This document shows positions 8,337 to 14,749 of a stretch of DNA of 18,000 nt, in pieces (positions within the stretch are counted from its first letter, which is position 1; the number at the start of each line of letters is the position of its first letter). The notes under the pieces were generated by a model, which did not search any database, had not been told where the DNA came from, and saw only the letters and a program-made list of their open reading frames with translations. A program made the position numbers and the translations under genes. This stretch comes from Micromonosporaceae bacterium (lineage in GTDB: Bacteria > Actinomycetota > Actinomycetes > Mycobacteriales > Micromonosporaceae), in contig DPJL01000080.1 of assembly GCA_003543035.1 (NCBI GenBank), positions 1 through 18,000 of the forward strand, read 5' to 3'.

Positions 8337-8363
8337 AGGGACCGTCGTTATGCGACGGTCCCT
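8337..8363 (+). terminator. Perfect 11-bp hairpin after the SARP gene
   Basis: AGGGACCGTCG and CGACGGTCCCT form a perfect 11-bp stem around the 5-nt loop TTATG, 15 bp after the SARP stop. There is no T-run, as is common in actinomycetes, so it could work in either direction. Confidence 0.8.
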
Positions 8364-8402
8364 AAACATTTGCCCTGAGCCGGAAAGCTTGACCACCGCG
8401 GA

Positions 8403-8417
8403 CGTGACGGCGTCACG
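8403..8417. repeat. 15-bp palindrome with 7-bp arms
   Basis: CGTGACG and CGTCACG flank a single central G. The site lies between two convergent genes, away from any start codon. It may be a protein-binding site or a chance GC-rich palindrome; nothing in the window decides. Confidence 0.4.
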
Positions 8418-8462
8418 GGAGGCGCGATCTGGACCACAGTGGGCATCCGACAAATGCATGAA

Positions 8463-8523
8463 GATCCACATCCCGTGAGGTCTCAATCTAGCCCTGTTTC
8501 TGAGACCTGTAGGGATGTGGATC
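8463..8523. repeat. Nested inverted repeat, 12-bp plus 8-bp arms
   Basis: The outer arms GATCCACATCCC (8463-8474) and GGGATGTGGATC (8512-8523) are perfect complements. After a symmetric 3-nt mismatch (GTG against GTA), the inner arms AGGTCTCA (8478-8485) and TGAGACCT (8501-8508) also pair perfectly. The loop is 15 nt. RNA from either strand could form a long interrupted hairpin. It sits between the convergent SARP and MFS genes, so a terminator is the simplest role; a small mobile palindromic element is the alternative. Confidence 0.7.
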
Positions 8524-8533
8524 ACCCGTGGGA

Positions 8534-8561
8534 GCAAGCGAGGCTCGCCGCTAGCGCTTGC
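8534..8561 (-). terminator. Hairpin overlapping the end of the MFS-1 gene
   Basis: GCAAGCG (8534-8540) and CGCTTGC (8555-8561) are complementary across 14 nt, and the stem includes the last codons and stop of the exporter gene. It is a plausible terminator for the minus-strand operon, with no T-run. Confidence 0.45.
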
Positions 8562-9942
8562 CGCCGGGGGCGAAGAGGGCGGGGATGATGGCGACCGCGA
8601 GGAAGCCCGCAGAGACGAGAAACGCGAGCAGATATCCGCTCGCTAGCGTCTGCTGGGCATTGGAAATGGCAACGAGAGCCGCCAGGCCGACCGCTCCGCC
8701 GAGTTGCCGCGTGGTGTTGAGCACGCCGGAGGCGAGACCCGCCTGGTGGTAGGGAAGGTTGGCGGTCGCGGCCATCGCGGTGCCGGTCATCACGATGCCC
8801 TGGCCCAGGCCGAGCAGGATGCTTGGCCCGAGCAGGTGGGTGAGGTATCCGGCGTGAGAGCTGGCTTGGGAGAGCCAAAGCATGCCGAGCGCCGACAGCG
8901 ACAGTCCAACCACGAGGATGCGGCGCGGCCCGATTGAGGTGACATGGGGTGCAAGCCCCCGGGCGCCCAGGAAGATGCCAAGGGACAATGGGAGATAAAC
9001 GAGTCCGGTTTGGATCGGGGTGTAGCCGAGAACCTGCTGCATGAACAGAGTGAAGAAGTAGAAGACGCTGAAGATGGCCGCACTGGCGGTGATTGCCACG
9101 AAGTTGGCGGCCGACACCGATCGATTGCGGAAGAAGTCCAACGGCACCAACGGTTGTTTGGCGAGCTTCGCTTCGTTCAGGAAGAAGAACGCGAGCACGA
9201 CGACGCCGATGCCCAGCGGCACCAAGGCTCCCTCGGCGATGCCGTATACGACGGCCATCAAGCCGGCCGTGATCGACAGTGAGCCTGGGATGTCGAGCTT
9301 GCGCTCAGCGCTCTGGATTCGCGTTTCGGTCACCGAATAGGCGACCGCGGCGAACAACGCCGCGCCTATTGGGATGTTGATCAGGAGAATCCACCGCCAG
9401 GAGAGCCACTCGGTGAACATGCCGCCCAGCAGCACGCCGATTGCCCCGCCGACGCCACCCGCCGCGCCCCAGAGGCCGAACGCCCTTGCTCGCTGACCCG
9501 GCTCGGTGAAGGTCGTGCCCAGCACCGTCAAGGTGGCCGGGGCCATGATCGCGGCGCCCAGCCCTTGGAAGCCCCGGGCCACCACGAGGCTCGTGGCGTC
9601 GAAGGCCACGCCGCAGGCGAGGCTGGCCAGCGTGAAGATGACAATGCCGAGGAGAAACATCCGGCGCCGGCCGAACAGGTCGGCCAGCCGCCCTCCGAGC
9701 AGCAGGAACCCGGCATAGACGATCGCATATGAATTGGTGACCCACTGCAGGCTGTTCGCCCGGAACGTGAAATCTTCGTTGATGACACCGAGGGCGACGT
9801 TCACCACCGACCCATCCAGGATCACCATGAACTGCCCGAGGCAGCAGGCCGCCAGTACGAGATTGAGCTTGGTCGAAGTGGGCGGGGATGGGGATGCGGC
9901 CGATTGTCGTGGCAACGCTTCAGTGACGGCTTCAGTGACCAT
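8551..9942 (-). CDS. DHA2-family MFS drug exporter (MFS-1)
   Basis: The protein has 463 residues with about 14 hydrophobic segments, matching EmrB/QacA-type proton-coupled exporters. Landmarks are LVLAACCLGQFMVILDGSVVNVAL (TM1 with the family's LDxxxVNVAL motif), LLLGGRLADLFGRRRMF (the loop 2-3 signature) and APATLTVLGTTF in TM4-5. I chose ATG 9942, with GGAGG 6 bp upstream; the frame stays open to 9978, but that start lies inside the loop of a hairpin. It is the last gene of the minus-strand unit NTF2-1, response regulator, exporter. Its likely job is to export and confer self-resistance to the cluster product. Its ribosome site is buried in an 11-bp inverted repeat, suggesting post-transcriptional or operator control. 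It is clearly paralogous to MFS-2 (12226-13683), including ACC(L/V)GQF in TM1. Confidence 0.95.
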   Translation of the reverse strand: MVTEAVTEALPRQSAASPSPPTSTKLNLVLAACCLGQFMVILDGSVVNVALGVINEDFTFRANSLQWVTNSYAIVYAGFLLLGGRLADLFGRRRMFLLGIVIFTLASLACGVAFDATSLVVARGFQGLGAAIMAPATLTVLGTTFTEPGQRARAFGLWGAAGGVGGAIGVLLGGMFTEWLSWRWILLINIPIGAALFAAVAYSVTETRIQSAERKLDIPGSLSITAGLMAVVYGIAEGALVPLGIGVVVLAFFFLNEAKLAKQPLVPLDFFRNRSVSAANFVAITASAAIFSVFYFFTLFMQQVLGYTPIQTGLVYLPLSLGIFLGARGLAPHVTSIGPRRILVVGLSLSALGMLWLSQASSHAGYLTHLLGPSILLGLGQGIVMTGTAMAATANLPYHQAGLASGVLNTTRQLGGAVGLAALVAISNAQQTLASGYLLAFLVSAGFLAVAIIPALFAPGGKR

Positions 9943-9948
9943 GAAAGA

Positions 9949-9985
9949 CCTCCGGTTGGCATGCTTGTGACGCACCAACCGGAGG
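9949..9985 (-). promoter_or_regulatory. Inverted repeat covering the MFS-1 ribosome site
   Basis: In the minus-strand transcript CCTCCGGTTGG (9985-9975), a 15-nt loop and CCAACCGGAGG (9959-9949) form a perfect 11-bp stem. The second arm contains the GGAGG of the exporter, 6 nt before its ATG. It could be an RNA hairpin hiding the ribosome site, or a DNA operator. Confidence 0.65.
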
Positions 9986-10088
9986 CTGCGGCCGAGGGGT
10001 GGGAGGCCGTCGCGGCAGGGGGCGGGTCACGCCTCAAGCGCTTGCGGCCAACAATCCTTGGCAGCACTAGACAAATGGTGGGCTCTCG

Positions 10089-10697
10089 TCAGAGCCAGCC
10101 CGATTCGGTAGCGATGCGGATCGCGTCGACTCGATTGCGGGCGTTGAGTTTGGTGGCGATCGTCGACAGATAGTTGCGCACCGTTCCGGTGGAAAGGAAG
10201 AGCCTCGCCGCGATCTCGGGCGCCTCGGCGCCGTCAGCGGCAAGGCGGAGAACATCTATCTCCCGGGCGGTCAGCGGGCACTCCGCACTGTCCCACGCCG
10301 CCAAGGCCAGGTTGCTGTCGACCACGCGCTGCCCGGCCGCGACGCGGCGGATCGCCTCGGCCAGATCACGGGACGGAGCGTCCTTGAGGATGAACCCGCC
10401 GACCTTGGCGGACAGCGCTCGCCGCAACGTGCCCGGACGGCCGAGGCTGGTCAGGATCAAGGTCCGGCACGACGGCAGCTGCTCGTGCAGGACGCTGGCA
10501 GCGGTAAGCCCGTCGATGCCGGGCAGGTCGATGTCGATCACCGCGACGTCGGGCTGATGTTTCAGCGCCGTGGGCAGGATGTCGTCGCCGGAGGCGACCT
10601 CGGCCACCACGTCTATGTCCGGCTCGAGCTCGAGCAGAGCGACCAGGGCACCACGCACCATGTGCATGTCCTCCGCGAGCATAACCCTAATCGCCAC
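10089..10697 (-). CDS. NarL/DesR-type response regulator
   Basis: The protein has 202 residues. Residues 1-120 are a receiver domain with acidic pocket E9/D10, phospho-acceptor Asp55 in VIDIDLPG and Lys in FILKDAPS. The C-terminal LuxR-type HTH reads LTAREIDVLRLAADG, EIAARLFLSTGTVRNYLSTI, so it should bind DNA after phosphorylation. The start is GTG 10697, 9 nt after the stop of NTF2-1; the ribosome site is weak, so translation is probably coupled to the upstream gene. The MFS-1 gene follows 146 bp downstream and is a natural target. There is no adjacent kinase. The DesK-like kinase at 1932-3122 belongs to the family that normally pairs with such regulators, so these two are probably a split pair. 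That pairing is inference. Confidence 0.95.
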   Translation of the reverse strand: MAIRVMLAEDMHMVRGALVALLELEPDIDVVAEVASGDDILPTALKHQPDVAVIDIDLPGIDGLTAASVLHEQLPSCRTLILTSLGRPGTLRRALSAKVGGFILKDAPSRDLAEAIRRVAAGQRVVDSNLALAAWDSAECPLTAREIDVLRLAADGAEAPEIAARLFLSTGTVRNYLSTIATKLNARNRVDAIRIATESGWL

Positions 10698-10706
10698 AAC
10701 GGTAAT

Positions 10707-11141
10707 CTACTTCTCGTCGAGCTGGCCTGCCCAGACCCGCGACATGTCAGCCACGTCGTGCTGCAACACACGTGATCTGACCAGCAGTTGTCCGTGCCGG
10801 CGGACCAGCACGTCGTTGACCGTGCAGCTCGGCTCGAAGGTGACCCGTCCATTCTGGTCGGTCACGCTGACGATGGCGGTATATCGGACATAGAGCTCGT
10901 CACCCGCCTCGGAAACCTGCAGGGCGCCCAGCCAGTGCCGGAAAACGCTGTCGCCATAGCGCTCAAGGCTCGGCGTGATCCCACCGATCATCTGAGCGTG
11001 TCCCTCGAGTTTGAACAGACCGGAGGCGTGCTCGAAAACCCCGTTCTCGGTGTAGGTCTCTACGAATTCCTCTACCCGTCGCTCCTCCAGTAACGGCAGC
11101 TGGCGCGCATAGAACTTCTGCACTTCCACGTAGATATCCAT
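10707..11141 (-). CDS. NTF2/SnoaL-like protein 1
   Basis: The protein has 144 residues, the length of a single NTF2-fold (SnoaL-like) domain. It shows an amphipathic N-terminal helix (VEVQKFYARQLPLLEERRVEEFVETYTENGVFEH) and the later strand pattern FEPSCTVNDVLVRR. Members in polyketide clusters act as cyclases, hydroxylases or dehydratase-like helpers; the catalytic role is not readable here. The start is ATG 11141, without a clear ribosome site; longer in-frame starts up to 11336 would run through the divergent reductase gene and give low-complexity sequence. It is the first gene of a tight unit with the response regulator (9-nt gap). Codon 17 is TTA (11091-11093). It aligns over its full length with the protein at 13739-14155 (EVQ-YYA/FYA, RHW, FEP--T-(N/D)DVLVR). 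Confidence 0.85.
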   Translation of the reverse strand: MDIYVEVQKFYARQLPLLEERRVEEFVETYTENGVFEHASGLFKLEGHAQMIGGITPSLERYGDSVFRHWLGALQVSEAGDELYVRYTAIVSVTDQNGRVTFEPSCTVNDVLVRRHGQLLVRSRVLQHDVADMSRVWAGQLDEK

Positions 11142-11202
11142 GCAAGCACGGTCACGTCGCGGGCTCCACTTCCGCTTTAGCACTAGTGGAGACAGGCCTC
11201 CC
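11142..11202. promoter_or_regulatory. Divergent control region with 7-bp inverted repeat
   Basis: Only 61 bp separate the NTF2-1 and reductase starts, so the two promoters overlap or face each other. CTCCACT (11164-11170) and AGTGGAG (11185-11191) are perfect complements 14 bp apart, and the right arm includes the GGAG ribosome site of the plus-strand gene. The 8-bp palindrome CACTAGTG lies at 11181-11188. This could be an operator for a shared regulator; no clear -10/-35 pair is visible. Confidence 0.45.
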
Positions 11203-12207
11203 ATGATGCCGCTCATGACGACTACGCGAGAGATAAGGCTCGCCTCTCGCCCGGAAGGCGACCTCACCCCGGCCAACATGGCGCTGGTCGAGGTCGAGCT
11301 GCCACAGCCGGGCGAGGGCGAGGTGCTGGTCCGCAACGAGTGGATGCTGATGGCGTCCGCCTACCGTGACCTCATGAACGAGCAACCCACCCTGCCGATC
11401 CCCGGCTTCCAGATCGACCAGCCGCTCTATGGCCGGGCGGTCGGCACGGTGGTGAGCTCCAACAGCCCTGACCTTTTCGAGGGCGATCTGGTCGAGCATT
11501 TCTTCGGCTGGCGTGAGCATGCCTCCGGCCCGGCTCAAGCCTTCCGGAAGGTGAACCGGGATCTGTTCCCGGGGGCGGAATACTTCCTCTGCAACGGGCC
11601 TACGGCTTGGCAGGGCATCGTGGACGTGGCCGGTGTTCATGAAGGCGACACGGTCTTCGTTTCGGGTGCGACCACGGGCGTCGGCTCGGTGGCCGGCCAG
11701 ATCGCGAAGGCGCTCGGTGCCAAGCGGGTCATCGGCAGCACCGGCAGCAAGGCCAAAGTGGACTATCTGATTGAGGGTCTCGGCTTTGACGCGGCCTTCG
11801 ATTACCACGACGGGCCGGTGCTGGATCAGTTGCGAGCGCTTGCGCCCGAAGGCATCAGCGTCTTCTTCGACAACGTGGCCGGTGATCAATTCGAGGCGGC
11901 CGTTCAGGTTGCCACGCCGTTCGCCCGCTTCGCTCTGTGCGGCTCGCTTTCCGGCCAGCTCGGCGCCGCCGACACACGGCTGGACACCATGACCGCAATC
12001 GCCAAGCAGCTCTCCATCCGCGGCTTCGCCTGCTACCACACCCCGGAGCAGGTCGACACCTGGAACGAGCACTTCTCACGCTGGCTGATCGAGGGCCGCT
12101 TCGTCTACCCGCATACCAAGGTCGAAGGCGGCATCACCAAGGCCGCCGACGCGCTCATCGCGTTGCTGGACCGGCAGTACAGCGGCAACGTCGTGGTCCA
12201 ACTCTAG
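11203..12207 (+). CDS. MDR-superfamily NADPH-dependent oxidoreductase (COG2130-like)
   Basis: The protein has about 334 residues, a medium-chain reductase without the catalytic zinc Cys ligands. The N-terminal GroES-like part includes GEGEVLVRNEWMLMASAYRD. The Rossmann part has FVSGATTGVGSVAGQIAKALGAKRVIGSTGS (the AxxGxxG type of this family) and VFFDNVAGDQFEAAV, diagnostic of prostaglandin/curcumin-reductase-like enzymes that reduce activated C=C bonds. In an aromatic polyketide setting it could be an enoyl reductase of tailoring. The start is uncertain: ATG 11203 or 11206 follow GGAG at a workable distance, while ATG 11215 (MTTTREIRLA) looks like the usual family N-terminus but has no ribosome site. 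The MFS-2 gene follows after 18 bp, so they form an operon. Confidence 0.88.
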   Translation: MMPLMTTTREIRLASRPEGDLTPANMALVEVELPQPGEGEVLVRNEWMLMASAYRDLMNEQPTLPIPGFQIDQPLYGRAVGTVVSSNSPDLFEGDLVEHFFGWREHASGPAQAFRKVNRDLFPGAEYFLCNGPTAWQGIVDVAGVHEGDTVFVSGATTGVGSVAGQIAKALGAKRVIGSTGSKAKVDYLIEGLGFDAAFDYHDGPVLDQLRALAPEGISVFFDNVAGDQFEAAVQVATPFARFALCGSLSGQLGAADTRLDTMTAIAKQLSIRGFACYHTPEQVDTWNEHFSRWLIEGRFVYPHTKVEGGITKAADALIALLDRQYSGNVVVQL

Positions 12208-12225
12208 GCACGAAAGGAGTTCCAC

Positions 12226-13683
12226 ATGAGTGTGGCGGACGCCAAGCCCAGCAAGCTGGGTCTGGTGCTGGCGGCGTGCTGCGTGGGCCAGTTCCTGATG
12301 GTCCTCGACGCGGCCGCGATCAATGTGGCCCTGTGGGAGATCGCCAAGGCGCTGAACTTCGATCAGAGCGGGCTGCAGTGGGTGGTGAGTTCCTACACCA
12401 TCGTGCTTACCGGGTTCCTGCTGTTGGGCGGGCGGGCAGCCGACCTGTTCGGACGCCGGCGCACCTTCCTGGCCGGTATAGCGATCTTCACGCTGGCCAG
12501 CCTCATCGCCGGGCTCGCGGTCAACCAGTTGACGCTGGTAATCGCTCGCGGGCTGGTGGGCTTGGGCGCCGCAATCATGGTCCCGGCCACCCTGACCATT
12601 CTGGGCACCACCTTCACCGATCCCAAGCGGCGGGCCAAAGCCTTCGGGTGGTGGGCCGCGGTGGGCGGTGGCGGTGGCGCGGTGGGCGCCCTGATCGGTG
12701 GCGCCGTCACCGGCATGCTGGGCTGGCGTTGGGTGGAGCTCATCAATGTCCCGATTGGACTGTTCCTGCTGCTGATCGCATGGCGTTCGGTGACGGAGAA
12801 GAAGTCTGAGGGGCAGGGCAAGCTCGACTGGGCGGGCGCGGTTTCGGTCACGCTCGGCCTGATCGCGCTTGTCTACGGCATCACCCAAAGCCGTGCCTCC
12901 GGCTGGGGTTCGGCCGAGGTCATAGCGGCGTTGGTGATAGGCGTTGCGCTGCTTGCCTTCTTCGTGCTCGATCAGGCCAAGCTGGCAAGCCAGCCGTTGG
13001 TGCCGTTGAGTATCTTCCGCAACCGGTCGGTCTCGGCGGCCAACGGCGCATCTCTGTTCGCAAGCGGTGCGCTCGGCAGCACGTTCTTCTTCGCGACCCT
13101 GCTGATGATGGGCGTGCTACACATCGATCCGTTCATGGTCGGGCTTTCCTATCTGCCGCTGGCCCTGAGCATCTTCGTGGCGTCAAGCGGTATCGCGCCG
13201 TTGGTCCCCAAGCTGGGCCCACGACCGTTGCTGCTGCTTGGTTTGGCCATGTCCGCGGGCGGGCTCGCCTGGCTCGCTCAGGCGAACGAGAATTCCACGT
13301 TCGTCGCACACCTGCTCGGCCCGACAACGTTGCTGGGTCTGGGCGAAGGCATCGTCATCATGGCGGCCACCTATGCGGGCACGGCTGGATTGCCGTGGCA
13401 GCAACAGGGTCTGGCGTCCGGTCTGATCAACACCACCCGGCAACTCGGGGTGGCGCTCGGCTTGGCTGTCATCGTTGCCATCACGAGCGTGCACACCGAT
13501 CGCCTGATCGCCTCCGGAAGCTCGGAGACATCGGCCCAGGCATCCGGTTACAGCCTGGCATTCCTCATCCTGGCCGGGATTGCCGTGCTGGGCTTCATCT
13601 GCGCACTCTTCGTGCCAGGCAAGGCCAAAGCGGCGGCTCCGCCTATCGAAACCAAAGAGCGAGAGTTGGTGGGTACCCACTAA
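12226..13683 (+). CDS. DHA2-family MFS drug exporter (MFS-2)
   Basis: The protein has 485 residues and about 14 membrane segments. It begins KLGLVLAACCVGQFLMVLDAAAINVAL, then shows LLGGRAADLFGRRRTF and VPATLTILGTTFTDPKRRAKAFGWW, all typical of EmrB/QacA-like exporters. ATG 12226 has AAGGAG 7 bp upstream. It is the second gene after the MDR reductase (18-bp gap) and ends in a strong hairpin. The TM1 motif LDAAAINVAL departs from the more common LDxTIVNVAL, as does the LDGSVVNVAL of MFS-1, so the two exporters may differ in substrate while sharing descent. Two exporters of one family within 5 kb fit a toxic product exported by two routes, or two products. Confidence 0.95.
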   Translation: MSVADAKPSKLGLVLAACCVGQFLMVLDAAAINVALWEIAKALNFDQSGLQWVVSSYTIVLTGFLLLGGRAADLFGRRRTFLAGIAIFTLASLIAGLAVNQLTLVIARGLVGLGAAIMVPATLTILGTTFTDPKRRAKAFGWWAAVGGGGGAVGALIGGAVTGMLGWRWVELINVPIGLFLLLIAWRSVTEKKSEGQGKLDWAGAVSVTLGLIALVYGITQSRASGWGSAEVIAALVIGVALLAFFVLDQAKLASQPLVPLSIFRNRSVSAANGASLFASGALGSTFFFATLLMMGVLHIDPFMVGLSYLPLALSIFVASSGIAPLVPKLGPRPLLLLGLAMSAGGLAWLAQANENSTFVAHLLGPTTLLGLGEGIVIMAATYAGTAGLPWQQQGLASGLINTTRQLGVALGLAVIVAITSVHTDRLIASGSSETSAQASGYSLAFLILAGIAVLGFICALFVPGKAKAAAPPIETKERELVGTH

Positions 13684-13699
13684 CGCTTCTCCACATCAA

Positions 13700-13727
13700 A
13701 AGGCCGGGCCCGCTTGGGCCCGGCCTT
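13700..13727. terminator. 12-bp GC-rich terminator between convergent genes
   Basis: AAGGCCGGGCCC and GGGCCCGGCCTT form a perfect 12-bp stem with the 4-nt loop GCTT. It begins 16 bp after the MFS-2 stop and ends 11 bp before the end of the minus-strand NTF2-2 gene, so it probably serves both directions. Confidence 0.88.
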
Positions 13728-13738
13728 AGTCGCTTGGC

Positions 13739-14155
13739 CTACTCCGCTGGCGTGTCCTTGATGATGTAACGGGACTTGGTGTGCAGCTTGCCGTCTATCC
13801 GCACGAGCACGTCATCGATGGTGAAGGTGGGCTCGAAGACGACGTGGCCCTCCTTGTTCACTCGGGTCACGAGCGTGTAGTAGGAGACCTTCAATGACCC
13901 GTCGTCGCTGGGCTCGACGATCAGATGGTCGAACCAATGCCGCACCACCACACCCTTGTACCGGGGAAGTGCCGCATACATTCCGGCGATCATCGCGGTG
14001 CGGCCTTCGGCCCGCTCACCGCGATGCGCGTGCTCGATCCAGCCGTCCGGGGTGAAGGTGGCGGCATAATCCTCAATCTTGAGGTTGTCCAGCAGGCGCA
14101 TCTGGTTCGCGTAGTACTGCTGCACTTCCGTGTAGAGCTCGGCGTTGACTGTCAC
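13739..14155 (-). CDS. NTF2/SnoaL-like protein 2
   Basis: The protein has 138 residues forming one NTF2-fold domain. The order EVQQYYANQMRLL, YAATFTPDGWIEHAH, VVVRHWFDHLIV, FEPTFTIDDVLVRIDGK follows the pattern of the protein at 10707-11141 along the whole length, so the two are paralogues. The GTG start at 14155 has AGGAG 6 bp upstream, and it lies 9 bp after the stop of the SRPBCC gene, so the two are co-translated. Related proteins in aromatic polyketide clusters influence cyclisation or hydroxylation; which applies here is not visible. His and acidic residues in the pocket region (EHAH, RHW) are conserved between the two copies only in part (EHA and RHW). Confidence 0.87.
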   Translation of the reverse strand: MTVNAELYTEVQQYYANQMRLLDNLKIEDYAATFTPDGWIEHAHRGERAEGRTAMIAGMYAALPRYKGVVVRHWFDHLIVEPSDDGSLKVSYYTLVTRVNKEGHVVFEPTFTIDDVLVRIDGKLHTKSRYIIKDTPAE

Positions 14156-14164
14156 CGCAAACTC

Positions 14165-14662
14165 CTATCTACCTTGTTCGATATAGGTGGCGACGAGCTT
14201 GGCGTAGCGGGCCAGAGTCTCGCCCGGGCTTGGGCCGTTCAGGGCGCCGTGGATGACTTTCGCGCCGTCGCCGTGCCGCCAGAGCTTCACGTGCGCCAAC
14301 TCGACCTGGGTGGAGTCGGGCGACAGGGGAGTGAAGGTGACCTCAATCTCGCTGGCCTTCTCATCGTTGTCGATCATCTGCCACCGGCCGTCGATCCGCC
14401 ACGTCATGGCGAGCTTGCGGGGCGGATCCCACGTGAGCATGGTGCCCCATTGGCATTCCGTGCCGTCCTGTGCACGCTCGTAGTACCGGCCGCCCACTTT
14501 CGGCTCGAAGACGATTTCCTCCCGCGGCGACTTGACCAGGACGTGCGACTCCGGCCACCACTCGATGGGGCGATTGGCGAAGATAGCCCAGGCTTTCTCG
14601 GCTGGGACATCCACGATGACCGACTTGCGGACATCGGGATATTGATTGGTCTGCTCGGTCAT
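14165..14662 (-). CDS. SRPBCC/AHSA1-type START-like domain protein
   Basis: The protein has 165 residues. It opens with DVRKSVIVDVPAEKAWAIFAN, the typical first strand and helix of the AHSA1/SRPBCC family, and continues with VGGRYYERAQDGTECQWGTMLTWDPPRKLAMTW and STQVELAHVKLWRHG. The fold makes a deep hydrophobic cavity that binds lipids or polyketide intermediates. Some cluster members act as aromatase/cyclases, but AHSA1-type proteins are less often proven enzymes, so the role is open. ATG 14662 is chosen from the family start; no ribosome site is visible, so the transcript may be leaderless. Longer in-frame reading up to 15502 is antisense to the hydroxylase gene and rejected. It is divergent from that gene across 87 bp and heads the pair with NTF2-2. 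Confidence 0.85.
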   Translation of the reverse strand: MTEQTNQYPDVRKSVIVDVPAEKAWAIFANRPIEWWPESHVLVKSPREEIVFEPKVGGRYYERAQDGTECQWGTMLTWDPPRKLAMTWRIDGRWQMIDNDEKASEIEVTFTPLSPDSTQVELAHVKLWRHGDGAKVIHGALNGPSPGETLARYAKLVATYIEQGR

Positions 14663-14749
14663 GGTCACACGGTGCCAGGGTGCCCTCGAGCGGCGATCGA
14701 CCACGGCTGGCCATGCTGGGCTGAAAAGACTGCCCGCATAGGAGGAACG

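Noticed and set aside
13925..14749. N-terminal extension of the flavin hydroxylase
   Set aside because: The extension is antisense to the NTF2-2 and SRPBCC genes, and ATG 14750 has its own GGAGGA.
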